Shown piece after piece: positions 45,532-56,340 of a DNA stretch of 64,000 bases. Location of the stretch: NCBI GenBank assembly GCA_027924585.1, contig BSBM01000096.1:7625501-7689500 (forward strand), in the 5' to 3' direction. The translations under genes were made by a program, and so were the position numbers. Below the pieces are notes generated by a model. The model had not been told where the DNA came from. It did no database searches and saw only the letters and a program-made list of their open reading frames with translations. Numbering within the stretch: the first letter of the stretch is position 1; each line of letters begins with the position of its first letter. The stretch comes from Larix kaempferi. Taxonomy: Eukaryota; Streptophyta; Pinopsida; Pinales; Pinaceae.

Positions 45532-46139
45532 TGTTGATGTATATGTAACTTCGGAATGTATTTCATCTGTATATTATATATATATTTATTGTACCATTAT
45601 AAGAGATGTGTTATTCCTCTATAAGGAAGTGTCATCATGTGGATTGACAAGTGTCGCAAGTATGTGTACTTGCCGATGGGTTATTAGACCACCTTATGGG
45701 GTCGGCCCTAATTAATATTTATTATAATGTGGGTGTATCAAAGTAGACAAGTCGGCCCCAGTAGGTCACTGGGAAAAAAGGTGAGTATAAATAGAGATAG
45801 GAGATCTCTATTTTACTCACTCAGAAAAGTAACTATCTCTCTCTCTGAAAAGTGGCGCACTAGTGAGGAGGAGGAGGATCATCTGCTAGGAGACTATCTC
45901 AGTGTTATTTGGTTGTATTTTGGTTGAGCCATTGCTCTCTCTATCTCTGAGGAAGTTGTGGGGTTTTTCACCTTAGGGTTTTCCCCACGGAAACTCTGTG
46001 TCTCTTGTCTCTATGCTTTTGATTCTTGTGATGCTTGTGATGCTTGTCATATTATGATTGTCATGCATTGATATACTGTAGATGTTATTCTCTCAGCAAA
46101 GATCCTATAGTATTGTGATTTAATACTAAAAATTTAACA
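45532..46139 (+). repeat. 3' LTR of the copia element
   Basis: 608 bp, TGTTGATGTATATG to AATTTAACA, uninterrupted. It shows what the 5' LTR looked like before the nested insertion (CCCCAGTAGGTCACTGGG at the site). It is followed by target-site copy CAAGA and the resumed ~105-bp tandem repeat. Confidence 0.95.
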
Positions 46140-46144
46140 CAAGA

Positions 46145-46774
46145 ATGTTATCTTTGAATGTTAGGAAGTTTAGGAATGTTAGAAGTTTTGATAGAAATAT
46201 GGATGAACTAGGAAGCTTAAGAATGTTATTAAGCTTAGGAATGTTAGGAAGATTAGGAATTTGTTATCTAAGTTTTGATGGAAATATGGATGAACTAGGA
46301 AGTTTAAAATGAATGTTAAGAACATGAAAGTTATCTTTGAATGTTAGGAAGTTTAGGAATGTTAGAAGTTTTGATAGAAATATTGATGAACTAGGAAGCT
46401 TAAAAGGGAACACATGTTAAGTTCAAATTTTAGAAATGTTAGGAAGTTTAGGAATGTTAGAAGTTTTGATAGAAATATTGATGAACTAGGAAGCTTAAAA
46501 GGGAACACATGTTAAGTTCAAATTTTAGGAATGTTAGAAGTTTTGATGGAAATATGGATGAACTAAGAAGTCTAAAAATGAATGTTAAGAACATGAAAGT
46601 TATCTTTGAATGTTAGGAAGTTTAGGAATGTTAAAAGTTTTGATAGAAATATGAATGAACTAGGAAGCTTAAAAATGAACATGTTAGTTCAAATTTTAGG
46701 AATTTGTTAGGAAGTTTTGATTGAAATCTGAATGTAAGGTTTAAATTTTGATAGGAATGTTAAGAATGAATGTG
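46145..46774. repeat. ~105-bp tandem repeat, middle segment
   Basis: The array broken by the copia element resumes with GAATGTTATCTTTGAATG in register and holds further copies, some very similar (AACTAGGAAGCTTAAAAGGG occurs at about 46390 and 46482). It is cut again at 46779 by the small gag-only element. Confidence 0.85.
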
Positions 46775-46779
46775 ATGGT

Positions 46780-49750
46780 TGTTCGGATATCCACATCATC
46801 TATTTCAGGATACATCATCTATTTTAGGATCCTGCATGATCTATTTCAGGATATGCAGAATCTAGGGTTTTGCATGCACCTGCATGCACTTGCATGCATC
46901 CCAGTCACCAGTTTGATGCCTCCAACACCTTATCCACCTTCTTCTAGCACCCGGGAGCCACTTACTACAGAGTTTTAGCCCTCCTAAGCTGAAAGGCGCC
47001 CACTTCTCACCTACTGCCAGAGAAGGGCGCACTTGTTCACCTACCACTACAGATTCACTTCAGTTACATTCAGTTAGCTCCGATTCTCCCTGATTTGAGG
47101 CTAGTTTCACTCCCGACTGACTGTATCACTTCCGTTTGACCTCCAGTTTGATTAGGTGACTTGTTCTGACTTCAGTTAGCCTCCCATGCGCCCCCACTGA
47201 GCCTCCAGATCCTATATCAGTGCTACACACTTCAGTTACATTTATTACACTCAGTTAGACTCAGTTTGACACCTGGATGACTGGTTGTTGTGATTGATGA
47301 GCACCACCGATGATTGATGAGGACTCCTAGATAGAGTCAAGCTACTCCATTCAGTGATTCGAATGACCTCCTTAGGCAATTCGAATTGCTCAGTCATTGT
47401 GACAGTTTGTATTGTAATTGATTCACCCTTTCTGGGATAGAGAGCACTGCTGCATGTTTTGCACAGTTTTGCACCATATTTTCTATGTTTATCTGTTGTG
47501 ATTGATTTACTTGTTCATTAGATCTGCTGTGACTAATTTTACATGGTATCAGAGCCATGACAGGGACAAGATTTCTTTTCTACAGGTGTTCTACATGAAG
47601 AAAGAGCAATCTTTGCTCACAAAAATATTTCAGCAGCGGCATGCAAAATCTCATGTGCATTCGCTCATGTGCATGAAAGGCTGAAAACATAGTGTTTGTT
47701 TGTGTGTGATTTGCAGGTTTCTTACTTCCTCCATGTGCATTCGCTAATGCAAAGATGGAGACTTCTTCTTCACAAAATATTCTTACTCCATTCAACTATG
47801 ATGAATGGAAACCAAAGATGATTGCATTCTTGAAGAGACAATGTCTTTTTGATATGTGCATTGGTAATACAAGAGTTTTTGATTTCGATGAAGAGGAGAA
47901 TGATTGGCTCAATGATTGTGATAGAGATTTTGGAGTAATATGTCTTGCTATGTCTCCTTGTATGCGCTACCTCAGTAAGACTGCTGAAAATCCAAGTGAT
48001 CTATGGGTCCAACTTGATAGAGAATTTGGAAAGCGGGAAGAAGAGGATCATGCTAGCCTTTTGGAGAACAAGCCCAGTGAGATCTCCTTATGTGTTCTTT
48101 CCGATCATGTGTTGGGCTCAACAATTGTTCAAGATGAAGAAGAAACTGTAGATTCAACACTCATTCTCTCAAAGTCTTCTATTTCGAATTCTGAGCAAGA
48201 TAAACAAGCTCATACTCTAGATTCCGAAGAGGTTCTTGAATCCTCTCTTTGACATGAGTTTGTCGGCATGCGGAATAATGATCTACTTGATGTTTTGGAG
48301 GTAAAATCTGATTTTGGAGGTGAAGCATTCGCCCTCCTTGATTGCATGCCTTCTATAAACTTATGTTCTATCATTTTCAAAGTTTCTCAGATTTTTAATG
48401 AAGATGAAGAGCACTACCATTCGCTTGAGTTCAATTCTCATGCACTTTTTGCTGATTTTGGTTTTGATCTCACCCTTGTTGGTTCAAAGGAGATCTCAAG
48501 AAACCATTCATCTATTTTTGGAGCTGATTTAACTTCTATTGATAAGAAGTTCAAGTTTCAAGATCTATTTGATCCGATTGGAGCTATTCCTACCTCACTT
48601 GTTTCGAATCACAGGTTCCAGGATCATCCTCATATTTTCAGATTTGTTCTCACCTTTTTCGGTATGAAGAGCAAGTTCTTAAAGTCTCCACATTCGCTTG
48701 CATCCACCGATGGAGAATTCAAGCACATGTTTTTGGAGCATGATCCATTTACTCCCAAGAGTAAGATACCTCCAGACATATCTACTTGATTTTGGAGCAG
48801 TTAAATCTTTTGGTGTACTACAGTCTATTTTGAGGGGGGGTATTTTTTCCATGAGGTTTTCCCCATTTCCTCGGTTTATTGACTGTTATTAGTTTTTGGA
48901 TTATTGTATTGGGGTGACCTTTGGTCTTAGTTACCAGGGCCCCACATTATTTTTGTTAGCACATCATAGTCTAGCTTGAGGGGGGGTGTTCGGATATCCA
49001 CATCATCTATTTCAGGATACATCATTTATTTTAGGATCCTGCATGATCTATTTCAGGATATGCAGAATCTAGGGTTTTGCATGCACCTGCATGCACTTGC
49101 ATGCATCCCAGTCACCAGTTTGATGCCTCCAGCACCTTATCCACCTTCTTCTAGCACCCGGGAGCCACTTACTACAGAGTTTTAGCCCTCCTAAGCTGAA
49201 AGGCGCCCACTTCTCACCTACTGCCAGAGAAGGGCGCACTTGTTCACCTACCACTGCAGATTCACTTCAGTTACATTCAGTTAGCTCCGATTCTCCCTGA
49301 TTTGAGGCTAGTTTCACTCCCGACTGACTGTATCACTTCCGTTTGACCTCCAGTTTGATTAGGTGACTTTTTCTGACTTCAGTTAGCCTCCCATGCGCCC
49401 CCACTGAGCCTCCAGATCCTATATCAGTGCTACACACTTCAGTTACATTTATTACACTCAGTTAGACTCAGTTTGACACCTGGATGACTGGTTGTTGTGA
49501 TTGATGAGCACCACCGATGATTGATGAGGACTCCTAGATAGAGTCAAGCTACTCCATTCAGTGATTCGAATGACCTCCTTAGGCAATTCGAAGTGCTCAG
49601 TCATTGTGACAGTTTGTATTGTAATTGATTCACCCTTTCTGGGATAGAGAGCACTGCTGCATGTTTTGCACAGTTTTGCACCATATTTTCTATGTTCATC
49701 TGTTGTGATTGATTTACTTGTTCATTAGATCTGCTGTGACTAATTTTACA
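46780..49750 (+). mobile_element. Small non-autonomous LTR retrotransposon with a gag-like ORF (TR-GAG type)
   Basis: Two LTRs of 764 bp (46780-47543 and 48987-49750), TGTTCGGATATCC to CTAATTTTACA, differ at about six sites (0.8%). Target-site duplication ATGGT lies at 46775-46779 and 49751-49755. PBS TGGTATCAGAGCC starts at 47544. A G-run tract (GCTTGAGGGGGG) precedes the 3' LTR; a second, similar run is at about 48830. The internal region is 1443 bp with one gag-like reading frame and no pol. It is the youngest of the three insertions by LTR divergence. Confidence 0.95.
47755..48789 (+). pseudogene. gag-like ORF with one internal stop
   Basis: ATG 47755 gives METSSSQNILTPFNYDEWK, followed by KMIAFLKRQCLFDMC. 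The F-x-x-W/Y-W-x-x-K-x-x-x-x-L layout is that of the Gag N-terminus in copia-type elements. TGA at 48250-48252 interrupts the frame, and the same frame then runs to 48789 (345 codons in total). No zinc knuckle, protease or RT follows. The second half (FGFDLTLVGSKEISRNHSSI) is not recognised. In such elements Gag forms the particle and the enzymes come from a partner element. Confidence 0.65.
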
Positions 49751-49755
49751 ATGGT

Positions 49756-49960
49756 AAGAATGGATGTTAAGGAATTTATGATAAGGTGCAATGAATAAAT
49801 TAATGTTAAGAAGTTTTGATAGAAATATAAATGTTAGGAAGTTTAAAAATGAATGCTACTTGAGATCAAAGTTCCGAAATTTGTTAGGAAGTTTTGATTG
49901 AAATATGAATGTTAGGAAGTTGAAAAATGAATATTATCTGTTCAAATTTTGATATGAATT
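49756..49960. repeat. ~105-bp tandem repeat, right segment
   Basis: The last copies of the central array continue after the gag-only element (GTTAAGAAGTTTTGATAGAA, ATGTTAGGAAGTT) and fade out before the inverted repeat at 50009. Confidence 0.75.
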
Positions 49961-50008
49961 TTTAATTAATAATTCTTATTTTCAATGTCTAGATACATTT
50001 GATGCGGA

Positions 50009-50242
50009 TGAAATCATGGCAAATGGGGATAACGATTTTTTGTTTTTTAATCATAAGCGAAGATTACAGGATTGTGAAGCTTGTGCTAAATTAGAGCAAT
50101 GATTTTAAACAACAATTTGATGAATTTTCATCGATTTGTTGTAAATAATCATTTCTCTAATTTAGCATAAGCTTCACAATCCTGGAATCTTTTCTTATGA
50201 TTAAAAATCAAATGATCGTTGTCTCTATTTTCCATGATTTCA
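50009..50242. repeat. Long inverted repeat with coding-like arms
   Basis: Arms of about 107 bp (50009-50115 and 50136-50242) match at roughly 85% by eye around a 20-bp loop. Both arms read like protein outward to inward: plus strand EIMANGDNDFLFFNHKRRLQ then DCEACAKLEQ and a stop; minus strand EIMENRDNDHLIFNHKKRFQ then DCEAYAKLEK and a stop. On the plus side an acceptor-like TGTCTAG precedes it (about 49993). It lies between the 3' ends of the two convergent transposon genes. Confidence 0.75.
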
Positions 50243-50590
50243 GTTATGTGAACTTACACAAGCGATATTTTAAATTAAAGATTCAGGGTGGAGAGTGGCG
50301 ATAGCCACACATCCGTTATCTCATCCCTTAAGTGGTATAATAAACATATGGGGACCCGAATAAAGTATTTCAAACAGAATTAAGACGAAAATTTTACACA
50401 TTGAGGTTTTCATAATTACCAAATAATTTTTGAATTCAAATTTCAGCATACTAGAATACGATCATTTAAACTCTTATACTCCAGTTCCTTTCAAGATCAT
50501 ATAGACATAGAAAGAAAAAAATATATTGTACACACCATTTGACAATGACATCAACAAAACCATTGATCTATTAATTTTAAATATATAGTT

Positions 50591-53500
50591 TTAAAAACAT
50601 CGCAATGGAATGTCGTATTCAATTATCCGTTCATGGTCATATTTGGACAGTTTCCATTTTTTATTTTTTAATTGTTTTTTCGATGGAACTTGAACCAATT
50701 TTATTCGAGATGCACATACTAAATGGCTATATTGACAACATATAACATCAGGTTCATAATCCTGAAAGTAGACATAATTTTGAGTCATATGGGTCTGCTG
50801 AAAAAAATAGCCCTTTAAAATGATGGATCCTCTCTTGTATGTATATCCGTTGTCATTGTAGTCTTCCAATAACTTCATTTTTTCTTTAGTCCATCGGATC
50901 AAATAATACTTCATATTTTCGTTGTTGTCTATAGGTGCAATCACAGCAAAAACATCTCCTGTGCAAATTACAATTGATGTCAGGATTTTTAATTCAATTA
51001 AATTGACTAATATACACGTGTATAAGGTGAAAGACAAGAATGAACAATCGACAAAACAATGGTATTTGATCATTACCTTCTCTAACGAGATATGAAATTC
51101 TGTCGCCATCAGATGATATTGCTATATCTTCTAATTCTAATTCTTCTATGCTTTCTAGTGGCATTTTTCCTTTAGGATTCATCTCTGTGTGTTTCCAATG
51201 TTTTACGTAGTTGTTCGTTATGTTTTCACAAACTTCTGTAGATTCAATATTTTCAGTGCAAATATGAAAAAAGCATGATTGCTTTCTACTGTCAAATGCA
51301 TAAATGTTTTGGAAGGATTTTGTTTGAATAGAGTGAAAATCTCTAGTCCCTTGTATGGTGCTAGCGTCGTATGGTATTGATCTATTTATATCTTGGACCC
51401 CAACATGCCAAAAAAACCTAGTACACAAATGACAAATTTTGATGTTAGGTACATACTTTTTTTTAAATTGACAATAAAATATAAATTAAAACATTTGTGT
51501 GTACATACCTGCGTACATTTTTTGATTGTTGATTATAATCATTGTTTAGATATGATTTACACCATTGGACAACCTCTGCAGCTGAATGGAATCGTGCAGA
51601 ACTATGGTTCATTTTCCATCTTCGAAGTGCTCTTTTTACGCATGCTCCTACACCATCATGTTCACCTTTTTCATGACCAGTTTCAACGAAATTCCAGTGA
51701 TGTTTAATGTTCAATGCTTAATGAAGTCGACATAACCAATAAAATGATCGCGAAGATTTAAATTGTCCGGCACATCCATCCGACCATATCCAATGCTCAT
51801 TGAATTTAATGTTGCGTTCCTTTAGTGAATTGTAGAAAATACTTTCAATACAATGCTGAACAAAATGTGTATTGTGTGTACGATCGTCGCTGATATAAAA
51901 GTGATATTCTTTAATCACATCTCGATTGTCACACGTGCTTTCAATGCCATCAACATCCTGTTGAGAATGTCTATATAAAACATGGACAAATATGGAAACT
52001 TGGTCAGAATGATAGTATTCACTCTGTATCTCTTTTTGTGCAGCAAATGTATAATTTTCTGCAAAATCAACCACTGACAAAATTGTTCCTGGTGGAAAAA
52101 TTTCACGAGACTGTTTGAATTGAAGGTCTTGCCATCGTGCTCTATGTGAATGCTTGGTGTATTTATAAATTTCACTTTTGAATTTCTTGAGAAAATCTGC
52201 CACACCTATTTTGTCTTCTCGCAAATAGATCCTTTTGGAATGTACATCACTAGTACTTGTAATGTATTCATATCTTCTCCAATCAACGGTGACATTTGAC
52301 AGTGAGTGATCAGTATCGATAGGATATTTATTGTGGAATAAAACCAAATTTTCACAACGATTACAATGTTTTCCATTGACACATTTCTTATTATAAAATA
52401 CTTCATCGTGATTTCTCTCACATAGGGTTTGATATATGAATTCACGTATTGTGGGCAGAGGTGGTGAATTTGTCCAAAACATTTTACCAAATTCAAGAAA
52501 TGTGTCGTAATATAATTGTAATTGCACATTATAACGGCAACAAAATGTGTCACGGATAGTAATAGGTCTAACATACCATGGTTTTAGTTGTACAAATGTA
52601 GTGATTGACACATTAATTCCACGATGATCTTCCTTGAATTTATTGAACAATTGTACTTGTGTCATATCCATTATATGTTTTGGACTGCTTACATATACTC
52701 CTCGTGATACTCTTTGTCATATTACATCTCTTGAATTTGGTGAAACTCGAGCATGTGTCAACCAATATTCCTGTACAATATCTTTAACACCTGCTCCCAT
52801 TCTATCTTTGTAAGGCTGTTTACAAATAATTGCCCAACAAGCAAGTTCATCATTTTCATCTACTTGCATTCTGAATTTGCTATGTCTGTATAATGTCTTT
52901 CTTGAGGTTCCAACTGCTTTTGCTAGCTGTGTTGTCAAACGTTTTTGTTTAATACTAGTCAAAATAATTGCCGTATGAATTGCTCTTTGTGCAGCACTAA
53001 CGTATTTCTTCCTATATTTTCCAAACATTTTTATTGCATCACCTATATTTTCTATCACATTATGTTTTAATTTCGACTCTTTGGTCACCTTGTGAATACC
53101 CAATAATGATGTAGCATCTTCTAACTTCTTGGTCACTAATAAACATCTCAAAATTTGTGCTTGTCCTGTTGCTGAATATTTCTTCAGAATATCATCATAA
53201 ATTTTTTGAGCCCGATATCGTGCAGTGTGTATGGGTATTTTTTTCCATATTTGTTGCAATCAACGTTTTCTAACGTTTCATCATCAATGGTGAAAGTACC
53301 TATACATCAAGTTAAATTTAATTTAAAACATGTATCCAAAAATACAATTCATTATAAAAAATCAATTTGAAAAATACATGATATATACATACCTGATCCA
53401 ATTTCTGGTTCTTGAACTTGATCTTCAATATTGACTTCATCGACATTAGTATGTAAATCACTATTTACATCTTCAACAATGGTTTCTTCAACTTCAATTT

Positions 53501-53702
53501 GTTCCTCTTGTACTCTATTTTCAATTTCCATTTCATCAACATTATCATGTAAAACTGTATTTGTATCTTGAATAATCGTTGCTTGCGTTTCTGCAAGGCT
53601 TGCTTTGTTGGCATAATATTTAAGTTTTTTCTTTTCTCTATTATCATCATCATCAGCACGTTTACGATCATATTTTCTTTGACGGTTTCTCTTACTTCCC
53701 AT
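50591..53702 (-). pseudogene. DDE-type transposase gene (about 935 codons, four exons, three lesions)
   Basis: The minus-strand exons are 53702-53393, 53299-51509, 51417-51077 and 50955-50591, all with GT-AG introns. The phases agree if one A is restored in the A-run at about 53240-53246. Two in-frame stops (TGA 52717-52719, TAA 51718-51720) also break it. Domains: a basic N-terminus (KRNRQRKYDRKRADDDD), a helix-turn-helix-like LAKAVGTSRKTLYRHSKFR, a Cys-rich part (RDTFCCRYNV, CVNGKHCNRCENL), then VVDFAENYTF (Asp codon 52068-52066), SDGCAGQFKSS (Asp codon 51780-51778) and ETGHEKGEHDGVGACVKRAL. From memory this layout matches a family of uncharacterised DDE-like proteins repeated in animal genomes. 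I cannot name the superfamily. It would cut and rejoin the transposon ends. Confidence 0.75.
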
Positions 53703-53819
53703 GATTGTTTAATCTATAAATGATAAATTAAATAATCATCATTTTATTGTAAAAAAACAAAATAAAGATTTAAAAGCAGTTACGAAATTTATAAACACAT
53801 GAACTGAAATTTACTTCAC

Positions 53820-54960
53820 CTTATGAAAATCTTGTAAGAGTCTTTTGAAGAAAAAGTCTTTGGAAACAAGTTTCCTTTGAAAAGAACCTTCTTTGAATGA
53901 AATAAGAACTCGTTGATAATAAATCACCTTTGAAAAAACCCATTGGAAAAGAATAAGAATACTTTCTAAATAAATCTTCTTTGTAAACCCATTGAAAAAA
54001 AAAAAAAAAAAAAAAAAAAGAAGAAGAAGAAGAAGAAAACCTTCTTTGAAAAAATACCTGGGAAAAAGATTTCTTTATAAAAAACCCTTGCAACGAAATA
54101 ACATTTTTGCAAAAATAACTTGGGAGACTTTGAAAAAATCTATTTTCAAATAAATAAGACGGAAAAATACATCTCCTTTGTAAAAATAACTTGAAATAAA
54201 ATCTTATTTTCAAAAATGTCTTGGAATAAAAACTCTGTAAATGCACACTTTGGAAAGAAACATTTGCTGAAAAAACCCATTGTAAAAGAATAAGAACACT
54301 TTCTAAATAAATCTTCTTTGTAAATCCACTGGAAAAAAATAAAAAACTTCTTTGAAAAAATACCCAGGAAAAATATTTCTTTGTAAAAACCCTTGCAACG
54401 AAATAACTTTTTTGCAAAAATAACTTGAGAGACTTTGAAAAAACTTATTTTCAAATAAATAAGAAGGAAAGAAACTTCCTTTGAAAAAATAACTTGGAAT
54501 AAAAACTCTTTAAAATCGTCATTTTGGAAAAAAAAACCTATTGCAAAGAAATAAGAAGTGCAAAAGCTTGGAATAAAAACTTATTTTGCAAAAATGTCTT
54601 AGAAAAACAATCTTTCAATGTATTCCTTAGAAAGAAGTAACAAAAAAAATACTTCATAAAAAAAACTCTCTTTACAAAAAAAGCTCCTTGGAAAAAAAAC
54701 CCATTGCAAAGAAATAAGAAGTGCAAAAAGCTTGAAAAGAAATACTTCATAAAAAAAACTTTCTTTGCAAAAAAAACTCCTTAAAAAATCCTTGGAAAAA
54801 AAACCCATTGCAAATAAATAAGAAGTGCAAAAAGCTTGGAATAAAAACTCATTTTGCAAAAAAATTCTTTCAATGTATTCCTTAGAAAAAAGTAAGAAAA
54901 AAAATACTTTATAAAAAAAAACCCCTTTGCAAAAAAAGCTCCTTAGAAAATCTCTTTAAA
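53820..54960. repeat. Tandem repeats upstream of the transposase gene
   Basis: A ~343-bp unit occurs twice (about 53955-54130 and 54298-54470 share TTCTAAATAAATCTTCTTTG, CCCTTGCAACGAAATAAC and TTTTCAAATAAATAAG). Shorter units with CCCATTGCAAAGAAATAAGA and GTGCAAAAAGCTTGGAATAA repeat at 54530-54900. A run of A then AAG lies at about 53995-54037. Long Phe-rich minus-strand frames are products of A-rich sequence. It occupies the 5' flank of the transposase gene. Confidence 0.75.
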
Positions 54961-55107
54961 AATATTCTGACCAGAAAGTATGCGAAATTAAAATGTGCGA
55001 AATTAATTGAAGTATTTAGTTTTATTTATATAAGTTTAGAAAAGAATTTTTTTTTTTTTATTATTATTATTTTTTTTTTCGGTCAACGATTTTTTTTTTA
55101 CGTTTAG

Positions 55108-55176
55108 TTATTCGGCCGAATAACCTTTGGTTAAATTGACGTCGCCGTTACGGAAAACAGTTATTCGGCCGAATAA
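55108..55176. repeat. Right-end copies of the TTATTCGGCCGAATAA palindrome
   Basis: Two exact 16-bp copies at 55108-55123 and 55161-55176, 53 bp apart, both in the context AGTTATTCGGCCGAATAACC or CAGTTATTCGGCCGAATAAC. On the complementary strand the outer copy is followed after a few bases by TAACGG, as is the 26243 copy at the left end (AACGGGCC), which hints at diverged terminal inverted repeats. Confidence 0.75.
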
Positions 55177-55980
55177 CCTCTGAAACCTGAAAATTTGATT
55201 GTCTCTCACAGTTTTCAGGTTTCTCCATTTTCGGAAGGTAAAAATGATCTCTTACACTATAAAGCGACTAGCGGACTTGATACCATTAGTTTCCTTATTG
55301 AATCTACTTTCCGAATATATAGATTTTTTTATGTATAGGTAAGATCTGATATTTGTAATTCTCTGTTTTCTTAACAGGTGTTGAGTTTAGTTTCATCTCT
55401 TTCAAAATGCGGTGAAATGAAAAATCCATAACTTTAAAAATACACCATGAAAAAAATTGAGAAAACTATGGTGCAGTTAATTGGCGTGTCTACTTCAAAA
55501 GGGTATTCATAGAATTTTTAGTTTTATATTCAGTTGAGAGAAAAGTTTTGCAACAAAAAATATGTTGAAAATCGACAAGGTTTCCCCATTGATCGAATTC
55601 AAATAAATATAATAATTAGTATTTAGATCCATTTGCTACAAACTTATAGTCATGCAGTAGTATATTGTGTGTAGATTGTCATAACATATTTTGTTTTGCA
55701 AAAAACAAGTTTAACAATGATTTTACGTGTGCGACAAAACATGGCTATTTTGTAGTCATTTCATTTTATAAGAACACACTGTCAAACATTTGTCGAATCG
55801 ACATATCAAATCTCAATATAAAAAATTGAAAAAAATATGGATAGCAACCTAACATAATTCTCTAAAAGTTTGTTTTTTATTGAAAAGTGAAATTCCAAAC
55901 AAAAATATCACTTTTATTCGCCCAAAGATGGAAAACATGAAAAATTCAGAATTATTTTCTCACGGAAGCCCCCAAAATAA
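55177..55980. other. AT-rich DNA, no recognised gene
   Basis: It contains a small inverted pair (AACCTGAAAATTTG near 55190, CAGTTTTCAGGTTT near 55210) just outside the right palindromes. Nothing else was recognised. The true outer limit of the transposon may lie within it. Confidence 0.5.
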
Positions 55981-56340
55981 ACACTCATCTTCATGGATTC
56001 ACCCCTTCATATCATCATCAATGTTATCATGCTCATCGTCCTCATCATTTTCATCGCCATCATCATATAATCACATCATCATCATTCTCTTCATCTTCGT
56101 GACCAATATTCATGATCAATATTGATGATGATGACAATGATGATGATCAACATCATCAAGGTCATGATGATGCTTCATCATCATCATTATCATGGTCAAC
56201 ACAACGATCTTTGTTGTCATAATTTCCATCATTATCATCATCATCAAAATAGTCAGTGTTTTCATCATCTTCAAATAATCATACCATTGTCATCATCATC
56301 ATTATCATCTTCATCATCATGGACACCATGGACATGATGT
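55981..56340. repeat. TCA/ATG-rich microsatellite
   Basis: Imperfect trinucleotide repeat that switches strand bias near 56125 (TCATCA on the left, GATGATGATG, then TCATCA again). It flanks the transposon on the right as a similar array does on the left (25885-26110). Confidence 0.85.

Larger units (their letters stand above)
31757..46139 (+). mobile_element. Ty1-copia retrotransposon (608-bp LTRs), itself carrying a nested element
   Basis: The 5' LTR is 31757-31990 plus 38754-39127 (234 + 374 = 608 bp). The 3' LTR is 45532-46139 (608 bp). Target-site duplication CAAGA lies at 31752-31756 and 46140-46144. PBS TGGTATCAGAGCT is at 39128 and polypurine tract AAGAGGGAG at about 45523-45531. The internal order is gag, protease, integrase, RT, RNase H, which is the Ty1-copia order. 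I count about 15 LTR differences (about 2.5%). Two frameshifts and an integrase active-site change make it defective. Confidence 0.95.
26174..55176. mobile_element. Large DNA transposon with two convergent genes, hosting nested retrotransposons
   Basis: Both ends carry clusters of the 16-bp palindrome TTATTCGGCCGAATAA (five sites at 26174-26362, two at 55108-55176). Just inside, an apparently intact spliced gene runs inward from the left (28558-30813) and a DDE-transposase gene runs inward from the right (53702-50591). Between them is a ~105-bp tandem repeat split by two independent LTR-retrotransposon insertions with clean target duplications. Removing these leaves about 11.6 kb. True termini, TSD and superfamily are not resolved: no long outer inverted repeat was found, so the stated limits are the outermost palindromes. 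Confidence 0.65.

Noticed and set aside
53821-54859. Phe-rich minus-strand frames up to 198 codons
   Set aside because: The plus strand is A-rich with few stop triplets on the other strand; composition explains them and they lie in repeats upstream of the transposase start.
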